Shown here piece by piece: positions 52,001 to 59,108 of a stretch of DNA of 64,000 nt. Source of the stretch: Thiodiazotropha sp037384425. Lineage in GTDB: Bacteria; Pseudomonadota; Gammaproteobacteria; Chromatiales; Chromatiaceae. A program made the position numbers and the translations under genes. The stretch lies in NCBI GenBank assembly GCA_037384425.1, contig JARROA010000032.1:1-64000 (forward strand). The letters are read 5' to 3'. The notes under the pieces are model-generated. The model was not told the origin of the DNA. It made no database searches and saw only the letters and a program-made list of their open reading frames with translations. The number at the start of each line of letters is the position of its first letter. Position 1 is the first letter of the stretch.

Positions 52001-52654
52001 GCCCTCGCCGTCGCCGAAGATCTGTACCTCGATGTGGCGGGCGTACTCGATGTACTTCTCCAGGAAGATGCCGCTCTGGCTGAAGTTGTTCAGCGCCAAC
52101 CGCTCCACCGAATGGAAGGCCTCGCACAGTTCCGCCTCGCTGCGGCAGAGCTGCATGCCGATGCCGCCGCCCCCGGCGGTGCTCTTCAGCATCACCGGAT
52201 AGCCGATGCGCAGGGCCTCGTTTTTGGCCTCGTCCAGATCGCTCAGCAGGCCGGTGCCCGGAAGCAGCGGTACCCGATTCCTTTCAGCCAGCTGCCGCGC
52301 CGTGTGCTTGAGGCCGAAGTCGCGCATCTGTTGCGGGGTCGGGCCGATGAAGGCGATGCCGGCCGCCTCGCAGGCCTCGGCGAAGGCGGCGTTCTCGCTG
52401 AGGAAGCCGTAGCCGGGGTGGATGGCGTCTATGCCCTGCTGTTTTGCCAGCTTCAGGATCCTGCCGGTGTCGAGATAGCTCTCCGAAGCGGGCGGCGGCC
52501 CGATACAGAAGGCCTGGTCCGCCTGGCTCACGTGGGCAGAGTGACGGTCGGCTTCGGAGTAGACGGCAACCGAGGCGATCCCCATCGACTTGAGGGTACG
52601 GATGATCCGGCAGGCGATGGCGCCCCGGTTGGCTATCAGAACCTTGTTGAACAT
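49037..52654 (-). CDS. Biotin-dependent urea/guanidine carboxylase
   Basis: 1205 residues from the ATG at 52654 (M-F-N-K-V-L-I-A-N-R-G); the frame is open further upstream through the riboswitch, but that part is not coding. Domains in order: biotin carboxylase with ATP-grasp (1-450), KipI/KipA-like carboxyltransferase (AHS2 then AHS1, about 480-1080), and a biotinyl domain with A-M-K-M near the end (biotinylated Lys about 1167). Annotated families call it urea carboxylase. The guanidine-II riboswitch just upstream and the DUF1989 pair point to guanidine as the true substrate: guanidine + HCO3- + ATP gives carboxyguanidine. It overlaps atzF by 4 bp. Confidence 0.93.
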   Translation of the reverse strand: MFNKVLIANRGAIACRIIRTLKSMGIASVAVYSEADRHSAHVSQADQAFCIGPPPASESYLDTGRILKLAKQQGIDAIHPGYGFLSENAAFAEACEAAGIAFIGPTPQQMRDFGLKHTARQLAERNRVPLLPGTGLLSDLDEAKNEALRIGYPVMLKSTAGGGGIGMQLCRSEAELCEAFHSVERLALNNFSQSGIFLEKYIEYARHIEVQIFGDGEGRVVALGERDCSLQRRNQKVVEETPAPGLTEQQREALMEAAVRLGEAVGYRSAGTVEFVYDTRSREFYFLEVNTRLQVEHGVTEEVTGVDLVAWMVRLAAGERDFLPAYRHTPQGTAIQVRLYAEDPGKSFQPSSGLLTQVCFDDGVRVDTWVETGSQVPPYYDPMIAKVIVKGDSREAARGRLLEALDNSALYGVENNLDYLRQIVDDAVFVKGEHYTRYLDKVSYQAPTIDVLAPGTQTTVQDYPGRTGYWDVGIPPSGPMDALAFRLANRLVGNPTQAAGLELTLNGPSLKFNRGCTIALTGAAMKATLDDEPVGFWRSLPVKAGSVLKIGAVEEAGVRAYLAVQGGFDLPEYMGSRATFTLGQFGGHAGRALQVGDVLRIDEASEVSEPVGALSAELIPAHGRSWEIHVMYGPHGAPDFFTDGDIATFFATDWEVHYNSSRTGVRLIGPKPAWARSDGGEAGLHPSNIHDNAYAIGTIDFTGDMPVILGPDGPSLGGFVCPATIVSADLWKMGQLSPGDRIRFKPVSYDEAVRLEQAQDEMILRLSTTTDEPVRTMAVGPETTPVVARREAEGDIPAVCYRQSGDKYLLVEYGPLVLDLELRFRVQALLTWLRDQAIDGLLDLTPGIRSLQIHYDSRIIAQGELVERLMAAEAQLPSIDEMSVPSRIVHLPLSWDDPSTRLAIDKYMQSVRADAPWCPSNIEFIRRINGLESIEQVQEILFNASYLVMGLGDVYLGAPVATPLDPRHRLVTTKYNPARTWTPENAVGIGGAYLCVYGMEGPGGYQFVGRTVQMWNRYRQTRDFTDGKQWLLRFFDQLRFYPVSEAELKQMREDFPLGRFNLRIEETRLKLRDYRAFLEQNATEIEAFKQRQQAAFEAERQRWEAAGQTDYASDLPDDVSAADAGLEIPPGCLAVASSVTGSVWELAVKAGDRVTVGDPLLIMEAMKMEITIAADEAGTVREVLAAQGSPVSAGQAVLILELEAS

Positions 52655-52666
52655 GTTCTCGCTCTT

Positions 52667-52714
52667 TCGGGTCGTCCCGATCTGGTCCTCTCGCGACAGG
52701 TCGTCCTGTGCGAG
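52667..52714 (-). ncRNA. Guanidine-II (mini-ykkC) riboswitch
   Basis: On the minus strand, 12 nt before the carboxylase ATG, two hairpins sit in a row. P1 (52714-52690) is CTCGC-ACAGG, loop ACGA, CCTGT, one bulged C, GCGAG. A 9-nt linker follows. P2 (52680-52667) is TCGGG, loop ACGA, CCCGA. Two stems with ACGR loops, joined by a short linker and placed right before the start region, define the guanidine-II class, in which guanidine binding pairs the two loops and frees the ribosome-binding site. The nearby coding genes fit. Confidence 0.85.
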
Positions 52715-52725
52715 GCTTTGGCAAC

Positions 52726-52783
52726 GGTGCGGCAAGCCGCACCCTACACCTCGATCACCCGTAGGGTGGGGCCCTGCCCCACC
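52726..52783. repeat. Two palindromic repeats between UAAP2 and the riboswitch
   Basis: GGTGCGGC-aa-GCCGCACC (52726-52743) and GGTGGGGC-cct-GCCCCACC (52765-52783, slightly overlapping arms). They may make the UAAP2-carboxylase transcript fold, pause or be processed ahead of the riboswitch. Confidence 0.75.
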
Positions 52784-52797
52784 GAAACCCGCCGGGT

Positions 52798-53442
52798 TCA
52801 ATCCCAGATCAACACCTCCACCGGTGTCGGATTGTAGGCGTTGCAGGGATTGTTGAGCTGGGGGCAGTTGGAGATCAGCACCAGCACGTCCATCTCCGTC
52901 CGCATCTCCACGTAGCGGCCCGGCGCAGAGATGCCGTCCTCGAAGGTCAGTCCCCCCTCCGGCGTCACCGGGACGTTCATGAAGAAGTTGATGTTGCTGG
53001 CCAGGTCCCGCTTGCTCATGCCCTGATCCCACTCGGCCAGGGCCATGATGAAGCTGTCGCGGCAGCTGTGCATGTGGCGTTTGTCCAGGGCGTAACGCAT
53101 GGTGTTGCTCTCGGCGGAACAGGCGCCACCCAGGGTATCGTGGCGGCCGCAGGTGTCGGCGGTGATCTCCAGCATCAGGTTGCCGGCATTGGAGAGCAGT
53201 CGGCTGCCGGTGGTCAGATAGAGGTTGCCCTGGGCACGGATGGTGTCGTTGGCGCTGTAGCGCTCTTCCGGATCCTCCGCGTTGTAGAACAGGGTGTCCA
53301 CCGCCTGGTTGCCCTCCAGGTCGAGGATGCGAAAGGTCTGCCCCTTGCGTACCACCTTCATGAAAGGCTCGCCGGCAGGCACCACCTGGCGGAATTGGGC
53401 GTCTTCGGAATGGTATGGGCTTTCGGTCAGGGTCGTGCTCAT
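52798..53442 (-). CDS. Urea amidolyase-associated protein UAAP2 (carboxyguanidine deiminase subunit type, DUF1989)
   Basis: 214 residues from the ATG at 53442. It shows the DUF1989 pattern I-L-D-L-E-G-N-Q-A-V-D-T-L-F-Y-N, T-T-G-S-R-L-L-S-N, D-T-C-G-R-H-D-T-L-G-G-A-C and N-I-N-F-F-M-N-V-P-V. The conserved Cys and His of C-G-R-H-D are likely metal or catalytic residues. Work on related pairs showed that they are heteromeric carboxyguanidine deiminases (CgdAB) that turn carboxyguanidine into allophanate; which subunit this is cannot be said from sequence alone. It follows UAAP1 by 5 bp. Confidence 0.9.
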   Translation of the reverse strand: MSTTLTESPYHSEDAQFRQVVPAGEPFMKVVRKGQTFRILDLEGNQAVDTLFYNAEDPEERYSANDTIRAQGNLYLTTGSRLLSNAGNLMLEITADTCGRHDTLGGACSAESNTMRYALDKRHMHSCRDSFIMALAEWDQGMSKRDLASNINFFMNVPVTPEGGLTFEDGISAPGRYVEMRTEMDVLVLISNCPQLNNPCNAYNPTPVEVLIWD

Positions 53443-53447
53443 GGGAC

Positions 53448-54173
53448 TCACACCTCGAGGTAGTAACGTTCGGTGTTGATGAAGGCGCGCTGGTTCTCGC
53501 CGCACGAGTTACGGCAGGCGTCATCCGCCGCTGCGGGCCCCGTGTGGATGGCGGTCAGTTTCACCGGCTTCGGGCTGTAGTCCGGCGCGGTGTCGAGCGG
53601 ATGGGGGGCGGTGGAGAGCACCACCAGGCTGTCCATCTCGAAACGCAGATCGACCGTGTCGCCCGCCTGGGAGTTGTCCTCCACGAAAGCCATGTTGCCC
53701 GCTTCGTCCGCCACCACCTTGCTGAAGAAGTTGATGTTGGAGACCAGGTCGCGGCGACCCAGGCCGTACTTGCCCAGCTCGTTGATCAGGCTGTCGTAGC
53801 CGTTCTGGTAGCGTTCGTTGCGCGCCTCCTGATAGGTCGAGGTACCGTACTTGGCCTCGATGATCGCCGCCGTGGAGAGACCGCTGATGGTGTCGTGCCA
53901 GCCGCAGCTGTCGGCGGTGACGGAACAGAGCACCCGCCCCATGTCGGAGTGGCAGACATTGCCCGTGGTCAGGAAGGCGGTGTGCTGCCCCTTCAGGGTG
54001 TCGGCCATGTTGTAGCGCTCCAGCTTCTCCTCCTGGTTGTAGAAGAGTGCCGAAACATTGGCGCCGCCCTCGATGTCGGTCAGGCGCAGGGTCACGCCGC
54101 GGCGCAGCACGCCCGACCAGTGGGCGCCGGCGGGCAGCACCTCTTCCCATAATGTCCTGCCTGTTTCAGTCAT
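53448..54173 (-). CDS. Urea amidolyase-associated protein UAAP1 (carboxyguanidine deiminase subunit type, DUF1989)
   Basis: 241 residues, paralogue of the next gene. Motifs: L-P-A-G-A-H-W-S-G-V-L-R-R-G, D-I-E-G-G-A-N-V-S-A-L-F-Y-N, D-S-C-G-W-H-D-T-I-S-G and N-I-N-F-F-S-K-V. It has a longer middle and C-terminus than UAAP2. Together the pair should supply the deiminase step between the carboxylase and allophanate hydrolase. It is the first gene after the large inverted repeat at 54211-54480, so it may have its own promoter. Confidence 0.9.
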   Translation of the reverse strand: MTETGRTLWEEVLPAGAHWSGVLRRGVTLRLTDIEGGANVSALFYNQEEKLERYNMADTLKGQHTAFLTTGNVCHSDMGRVLCSVTADSCGWHDTISGLSTAAIIEAKYGTSTYQEARNERYQNGYDSLINELGKYGLGRRDLVSNINFFSKVVADEAGNMAFVEDNSQAGDTVDLRFEMDSLVVLSTAPHPLDTAPDYSPKPVKLTAIHTGPAAADDACRNSCGENQRAFINTERYYLEV

Positions 54174-54210
54174 CGTGTTGTCCTCGTCATACTGTGTAGT
54201 TTTACGTCTT

Positions 54211-54480
54211 GAATTTTTAGTGTTGAGTTATTGAGTTCGCTGCGCTCACGGTTTTTTGGTTCCCCTCTCCCTGGCCCTCTCCCGCAAGGGGAGAGGGGAT
54301 GTACTTTTCGAATGCATCCATTCTCCTCGCTTGCACGAAGTAACACACCGTCGGTTTTCCGCTTCTCTCGATCCGGGCATTCCCTCTCCCCTTGCGGGAG
54401 AGGGCCAGGGAGAGGGGGAGAAAACCCCCGTGAGCGCAGCGAACACCTCAATTCAAAATTCATCATTAAAAATTCAAAAT
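54211..54480. repeat. 270-bp inverted repeat built from CCCTCTCCC palindromes
   Basis: Arms 54211-54298 and 54382-54480 are inverted copies: AT-rich GAATTTTTA.. ends, a GTTCGCTGCGCTCACGG block, and a core CCCTCTCCCTGGCCCTCTCCCGCAAGGGGAGAGGG that is itself palindromic. The loop is about 84 bp. It fills the UAAP1 to NikR-like gap and contains no gene. It may be a mobile palindromic element or break the transcript. Confidence 0.8.
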
Positions 54481-54490
54481 TCTCCAAAGA

Positions 54491-54949
54491 TCAGTGTGCC
54501 GTTTTGTTCTCCCGCTCCGGCAGATGCAGCTGCGGGATCAGAGTGGTGTTGAGCTGCAGATTACCCGAGATCACACCCCGGTTGGTGATCATCTTGTCGG
54601 CCAGCAGTTGCAGCTCCGCCGCCGGCCCCTGCACCAGGATCACCTCCATGGTCTGGGAGTGCATCAGGTGAATGTGCAGGGAGCTGATCACCTCCTTGAT
54701 GTGCTCGTGCTGCAGGTCGGCCAGCAGCTTCTGCAGGCGCGGCGTGGAGTGATCGTAGAGCAGCGTGATGGTGCCGGCCATGATCTCGTTGCCCAGCTCC
54801 TTCTTGTAGTCGGTCACCTGCCGGCTCACCATCTCGGCGATGGCCTGGGAGCGGCTCTCGAAGCCGCGTTCGCGGACCATCTCGTCGAGCTGCGTCGACA
54901 GGGTGTCGGGTAGCGAGATGCTGATGCGGGTGATGTTTCCATTGCTCAT
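54491..54949 (-). CDS. NikR-like ribbon-helix-helix transcriptional regulator
   Basis: 152 residues. The N-terminal ribbon-helix-helix (T-R-I-S-I-S-L-P-D-T-L, then F-E-S-R-S-Q-A-I-A-E-M-V) binds DNA; the C-terminal ACT-like domain follows NikR. Aligned with E. coli NikR, the nickel ligands His76, His87 and His89 are kept as His81, His92 and His94, but Cys95 is Thr100. High-affinity square-planar nickel binding should therefore be lost or changed. It lies inside the guanidine/urea cluster, 16 bp after the type III glutamine synthetase gene. A likely operator is the GTAATA-N16-TATTAC repeat in front of the ABC operon. Confidence 0.85.
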   Translation of the reverse strand: MSNGNITRISISLPDTLSTQLDEMVRERGFESRSQAIAEMVSRQVTDYKKELGNEIMAGTITLLYDHSTPRLQKLLADLQHEHIKEVISSLHIHLMHSQTMEVILVQGPAAELQLLADKMITNRGVISGNLQLNTTLIPQLHLPERENKTAH

Positions 54950-54965
54950 GATCGGCGTCCTCTGC

Positions 54966-56330
54966 TCAAAACAGGTGGCTGTAGCGTTCGATCTCCCACT
55001 GGGAGATGGTCTGGTGGTAGGCGGTCCACTCCTGCCGCTTGTAGGTGATGAACTCGTCGCGCAGGGCCTGGCCCAGGGTCTCGGTGACGAAGGGGTCGGC
55101 CTCGAAGGCGTCCACCGCCTCCTGCAGGTCCCGCGGCAGGAACTCGATGCCGCGCTCGGCGCGCTCCGCCTCGCTCAACTCGTAGAGGTTGTCCTCCTGC
55201 GGTGCGCCCGGATCGATCTTGTTGCGGATGCCGTCGAGTCCGGCTGCCAGCGACAGGGCCGCCGCCAGGTAGGGATTGACCGCGCCGTCGGCGTTGCGCG
55301 ACTCGCAGCGGCCGCCGCCCATGGGTACGCGGACCGAGTTGGTGCGGTTGTTGGAGCCGAAGGAGTTGAACACCGGCGCCCAGGTGAAGTACGGCATGTC
55401 GCCCTGGCGCACCAGCCGCTTGTAGCTGTTGACCGTGGGGGCAAAGGCCGCGCAGAGCGCCTTGCCGTGCTTGATGATGCCGCCGATGTAGTAGTAGCCC
55501 AGCTCGCTCAGGCCGAGGCCGTAGGGGTCGCCCTTGGGATCGCGGGCGAACAGGTTGTCGCCCGTCTCCAGGTCGTAGAGCGACATGTTGAAGTGGGCCC
55601 CGTTACCGGTCTTGTCGGCGAAGGGCTTGGGCATGAAGGTGGCGATCAATCCCTCCTCCTTGGCGTAGGCCTTGGCCATCATGCGCAGGAAGGTGAAGCG
55701 GTCGCAGCTGGTCAGGGCGTCGGCGTACTGGAAGTCGAACTCGTACTGGCCGTTGGCGTCCTCGTGGTCGAAGGAGTAGAGATCCCAACCCAGGGCGTTG
55801 ATGCTGCTGGCCATGCGGTCGAGCCAGTGGAACTGGTCGAGGAAGCCGCGCACGTCGTAGCAGGGCTTGGTCAGGCGGTCGTCCGGATTGGGCACCGACA
55901 GACGGCCGCTCTCGTCCTGCCTGAGCACGAAGACCTCCGCCTCGATGCCGAGATTCATGCCAAAGCCCATCGCGTTGGCCTGCGCCAGCACGTTCTTCAA
56001 CGCCACCCGGGTATTGAGCGGATAGGGTTCGCCGTGGAAGGTGTTGTCGGCCGGCATCCAGGCGATCTCCGGCTGCCAGGGCATCTGGATGATATGGTCC
56101 AGGTCGGGCACCGAGGCGATCTCGTCGTCGTTGGGCCGCTGGCCCAGGCCGTCCAGGGCATAGCCGGTGTAGAGCTCGGAGCCGTGGGCCATGTGCTCCA
56201 GGTGGTCGAGGGGCACCACCTTGCCCTTGGGCACGCCGTGGATGTCCACGTAGGTGCCCATGCAGTATTTCACACCCTGCTCTCTCAGGGCGCTCTGGAT
56301 CTGCTGAATCGCTTCGCTGCTTTTGCTCAT
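54966..56330 (-). CDS. glnT: Type III glutamine synthetase (GlnT-like)
   Basis: 454 residues of the glutamine synthetase superfamily, close to the GlnT/TIGR03105 form. An N-terminal beta-grasp (G-V-K-Y-C-M-G-T-Y-V-D-I-H-G-V-P-K-G-K) precedes the catalytic barrel with G-I-E-A-E-V-F (metal Glu), N-G-Q-Y-E-F-D, N-G-A-H-F-N-M-S (ATP/metal His), and N-N-R-T-N-S-V-R-V-P with the C-terminal R-C-E-S-R. It would capture the ammonia released by the pathway, or make another gamma-glutamyl amide; some relatives use amines. It lies 6 bp after the creatininase gene. Confidence 0.88.
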   Translation of the reverse strand: MSKSSEAIQQIQSALREQGVKYCMGTYVDIHGVPKGKVVPLDHLEHMAHGSELYTGYALDGLGQRPNDDEIASVPDLDHIIQMPWQPEIAWMPADNTFHGEPYPLNTRVALKNVLAQANAMGFGMNLGIEAEVFVLRQDESGRLSVPNPDDRLTKPCYDVRGFLDQFHWLDRMASSINALGWDLYSFDHEDANGQYEFDFQYADALTSCDRFTFLRMMAKAYAKEEGLIATFMPKPFADKTGNGAHFNMSLYDLETGDNLFARDPKGDPYGLGLSELGYYYIGGIIKHGKALCAAFAPTVNSYKRLVRQGDMPYFTWAPVFNSFGSNNRTNSVRVPMGGGRCESRNADGAVNPYLAAALSLAAGLDGIRNKIDPGAPQEDNLYELSEAERAERGIEFLPRDLQEAVDAFEADPFVTETLGQALRDEFITYKRQEWTAYHQTISQWEIERYSHLF

Positions 56331-56336
56331 CGTCGC

Positions 56337-57116
56337 TTACTTCTCGCTGATGGATTGGTGATAGGAGTACGGCAGCGGCGGCGTCTCCCGCAAACCGCGC
56401 TCGATCAGTGCCGCCAGGTCCTCCACCATCCAGGCGAAGAGCTCCTCCCCCGCCTCGCGGCTGGCGGCGCTGGGGCTGCCGGTGACGCCATTGAGGCTGG
56501 TACGGTTGACCGGATGGGCGAAGACGCTATTGACCGTGCGGTCCGGATCGTCCGCCTCGGCGATCTTGGCTTCGCGCACCAATTCCGGCGCCACTGCCTG
56601 CATCAGGGCGGTCTCCGCCGCGTTGGCGTGCCAGTCGCCGGCGTCCTCGAAATGTTTCTCCCGCACCCTCTGGCTCAGCGTCGCGCTGCCGAGCAGCGCC
56701 ACCATCAGGTCGTCGTGCTCGGCGCGCAGCATCTCCAGGGCGCAGCGCAGGGGGGCCTGGTTGGTGACATGGCTGTTGACGATGAAGAGCCGCCGGATAC
56801 CGGAGGCGTAGAGCCAGTCGCCGATATCCTTGACCACATCGATCAGGGTCTTCGGCTGCAGCGCCAGGGTGCCGGGCCAGCGCTTGGAGTGGCCGATGGA
56901 ACAGCCGTAGGGCAGCGTCGGTAGCAGCGGCACGCCGGTAACCTCGGCCGCCGCGCGGCAGAGTTTGTCGGCGATGGCCGCGTCCATGCCGCAGCCCAGG
57001 TGGGGGCCGTGCTGCTCGGTGGCGCCTACCGGCAGGATGGCCCCGTCGATGCCCTGTTCCACCAGATCGCCGACCTCTTCCCAGGTCAGGCAGTGCCATT
57101 CGTTCAGTCTATTCAT
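56337..57116 (-). CDS. Creatininase family protein
   Basis: 259 residues. Metal-site motifs of creatinine amidohydrolases are seen: G-A-T-E-Q-H-G-P-H-L (Glu34, His36), C-G-M-D (Asp45), D-W-H-A-N-A-A-E-T (His163, Glu168). The usual N-G-H-G-G-N is N-S-H-V-T-N at 114-119, so the substrate pocket differs. No creatinase gene is present, so classical creatinine use is unlikely; an amidohydrolase acting on a related guanidino or amide compound is inferred. The start shares one base with the ATPase gene stop. Confidence 0.85.
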   Translation of the reverse strand: MNRLNEWHCLTWEEVGDLVEQGIDGAILPVGATEQHGPHLGCGMDAAIADKLCRAAAEVTGVPLLPTLPYGCSIGHSKRWPGTLALQPKTLIDVVKDIGDWLYASGIRRLFIVNSHVTNQAPLRCALEMLRAEHDDLMVALLGSATLSQRVREKHFEDAGDWHANAAETALMQAVAPELVREAKIAEADDPDRTVNSVFAHPVNRTSLNGVTGSPSAASREAGEELFAWMVEDLAALIERGLRETPPLPYSYHQSISEK

Positions 57117-58033
57117 CAGAATACGTCGCTCACTTCGTCGTCCAAGGGCACCATGCGCACCATGTTGAGATGCTCCTCGCTGAGACCCACCTCTTCCTCC
57201 TGAGGCGGATGGATCAGCTCCTCCAAGCGCGCCTTGGTAGCGAGAAATTCAGGGCTGAGAAACTGGTCGGGAGAGCGCGGATGAGGCACCGGCACCTCGA
57301 TCAGCTCCTGCACCTCGCCGGGATGTGCCTTCAGCACCAGGATGCGGTCGGCCAGGTAGACCGCCTCGTCCAGATCATGGGTAATGAAGAGGATGGTCAC
57401 ATCGATGTTGCGCCAGATGTCGAGCAGGTAGCTCTGCATGCGTGCACGGGTCTGGGCGTCGAGGGCGCCGAAGGGCTCGTCCATCAGCAGAATGCGCGGC
57501 TGGTTGGCCAGGGCACGGGCAATGGCCACGCGCTGCTTCATGCCGCCGGAGAGCTGGTGGGGATAGCTGTTCTCGAACTTCGACAGGCCCACCAGATCGA
57601 TCCAGCTGCGCGCCTCCTCCTCGGCGGTGTTGCGGTCCTTGCCGCTGCGCTCCAGACCGAACATGACGTTTTTCTTTACCGTCAGCCAGGGGAACAGGGT
57701 GTAGCCCTGGAACACCATGCCGCGGTCGGGACCGGGTCCATGCACCGACTTGCCGTCGAGCAGCACTTCGCCGCTGGTCTGCTCCTCAAGCCCGGCCAGG
57801 ATACGGATCAGGGTCGACTTGCCGCAGCCGGAGGGGCCAATGACGCAGACGAACTCCCGCCGGTGGGTCTTGAAGTTGATGTTCTTCAGCGCCGTGATCG
57901 GCCCCTGGGGGGAGTCGAAGGTCTTGCCGAGTGCGTCCACCTCGAGGATCACCGGGCGCTGCTTGAGACGCTCGAAGCGATCCCTGACCTCGGGGGACTG
58001 GTCGAGATAGCTGGGCAGTTCCAAATGGGTCAT
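57116..58033 (-). CDS. ABC transporter ATP-binding protein (nitrate/sulfonate/taurine type)
   Basis: 305 residues from the ATG at 58033, with a GAGGAGG RBS; the frame is open upstream through the permease gene but that part is a shadow. Walker A G-P-S-G-C-G-K-S at 66-73, signature L-S-G-G-M-K-Q-R-V-A-I-A, Walker B I-L-L-M-D-E-P-F-G-A-L-D. It is the SsuB/TauB/NrtD-like family that also includes the carboxylase-associated importers. It powers uptake with the permease 11 bp upstream and the binding protein. Confidence 0.92.
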   Translation of the reverse strand: MTHLELPSYLDQSPEVRDRFERLKQRPVILEVDALGKTFDSPQGPITALKNINFKTHRREFVCVIGPSGCGKSTLIRILAGLEEQTSGEVLLDGKSVHGPGPDRGMVFQGYTLFPWLTVKKNVMFGLERSGKDRNTAEEEARSWIDLVGLSKFENSYPHQLSGGMKQRVAIARALANQPRILLMDEPFGALDAQTRARMQSYLLDIWRNIDVTILFITHDLDEAVYLADRILVLKAHPGEVQELIEVPVPHPRSPDQFLSPEFLATKARLEELIHPPQEEEVGLSEEHLNMVRMVPLDDEVSDVF

Positions 58034-58044
58034 GGCGATCCTCC

Positions 58045-59004
58045 TCAGGCCTTGGCCACGCGTTGCCAGGGAAACAGGCGCCGGCCGAGCCAGGCCAGGA
58101 TCAGATCGGTGCTGAGACCGATGATGCCGATCATGATGATGGCGGCGTAGACGTTCTCGAAGTTCTTGTAGCGCGCCTGCTGGGTGATAAACCAGGTGAT
58201 GCCGGAGCTGGTGCCGATCAGCTCGGCCACGATCAGGTAGGTCCAGGCCCAGCCGAGCAGGATGCGCATGTCCTTGTAGAGGTCGGTGACGATGCCCGGG
58301 ATCACCACCCGGAACAGCAGCGAGAGGCGCTTGGCGCCCAGGGTCATCGCCGCCTCCAGCAGAGAGGGATCGAGCTTGCGCGTGGTGTTGGAGATGACCA
58401 GCACCTGCTGGAAGAAGGTGCCGATGAAGATAATCGCGATCTTCGGCGCCTCGTGGATGCCGAGTATGGCCACCGCCAGCGCACCGAAGGCGGGCGCCGG
58501 CAGATAGCGGAAGAATTCGATGAAGGGTTCGCTCAGACGCGATGCCAGGTCGTAGGTGCCGGCCAGGATGCCCAGGGGCACGCCAACCAGAGAAGAGAGG
58601 AAAAAGCCCCAGAAGATGACCTGGATGCTTTGCCACAGACTTTCGTGCAGCCACTTCTCGTTGCGTCTTTGGGGCTCAGTGGTGAAGGCGGTGTAGAAAG
58701 CCGCCGCCACCTCGTGGGGTGCTGGAAGATAGACCGGATTGGCGGGTTCGCCCTCGGGCAGCGGCTTGCCGGCCGCCTGCGCCTTCTCCGATTCGCGCTC
58801 GAAGACCGTCCGGTCGACCTGCATCCCCGGCTTGAAATAGCTGACACCGCCCGGCTCGGTGATCGCCATCTTGGGGTGCCAAACATAGGGCGAGTAACTC
58901 ACCAGGCACCACAACAGGATCGGGATCAGGAAACTCAGAACGCCGAGAAACAGGCGACTGCGGCTATCGAGCTCTTTGCGTACGGCGAACCAACCACTGG
59001 CCAT
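58045..59004 (-). CDS. ABC transporter permease (SsuC/TauC type)
   Basis: 319 residues with about six membrane helices. The first helix (about 19-38) is followed by an unusually long soluble loop (about 40-115), then the BPD_transp_1 domain with the EAA loop E-A-A-M-T-L-G-A-K-R-L-S-L-L-F-R-V-V-I-P-G. It forms the channel of the importer encoded by the flanking genes. Substrate by context: guanidine or urea. Confidence 0.92.
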   Translation of the reverse strand: MASGWFAVRKELDSRSRLFLGVLSFLIPILLWCLVSYSPYVWHPKMAITEPGGVSYFKPGMQVDRTVFERESEKAQAAGKPLPEGEPANPVYLPAPHEVAAAFYTAFTTEPQRRNEKWLHESLWQSIQVIFWGFFLSSLVGVPLGILAGTYDLASRLSEPFIEFFRYLPAPAFGALAVAILGIHEAPKIAIIFIGTFFQQVLVISNTTRKLDPSLLEAAMTLGAKRLSLLFRVVIPGIVTDLYKDMRILLGWAWTYLIVAELIGTSSGITWFITQQARYKNFENVYAAIIMIGIIGLSTDLILAWLGRRLFPWQRVAKA

Positions 59005-59044
59005 TAGATGCCCCGTTCAAATAGATCAAGTCACTAAGGGGTGT

Positions 59045-59095
59045 GAGAGGTGCAGGCCCGGCGACCCATGATGCGTATGCCGGGCCCGACCTCTC
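59045..59095 (-). promoter_or_regulatory. Intercistronic hairpin between binding-protein and permease genes
   Basis: Minus strand: GAGAGGT..GGCCCGGC pairs with GCCGGGCC..ACCTCTC (15 bp in two blocks, 16-nt loop). No T run follows. Such hairpins commonly stabilise the upstream mRNA after cleavage and keep the binding protein in excess over the membrane subunits. Confidence 0.55.
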
Positions 59096-59108
59096 GCTGC
59101 GGACAGAC

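Noticed and set aside
52655..53524. Long N-terminal extension of the carboxylase frame
   Set aside because: The frame stays open by chance through UAAP2 and the riboswitch. Biotin-carboxylase homology begins exactly at the ATG at 52654.
54840..56924. 694-residue plus-strand open frame
   Set aside because: Antisense of glnT and the creatininase gene; Val/Gly/His-rich with no domain.
58034..58654. N-terminal extension of the ABC ATPase frame
   Set aside because: It is the opposite reading of the permease gene. The ATG at 58033 has a GAGGAGG RBS and starts the ATPase sequence.
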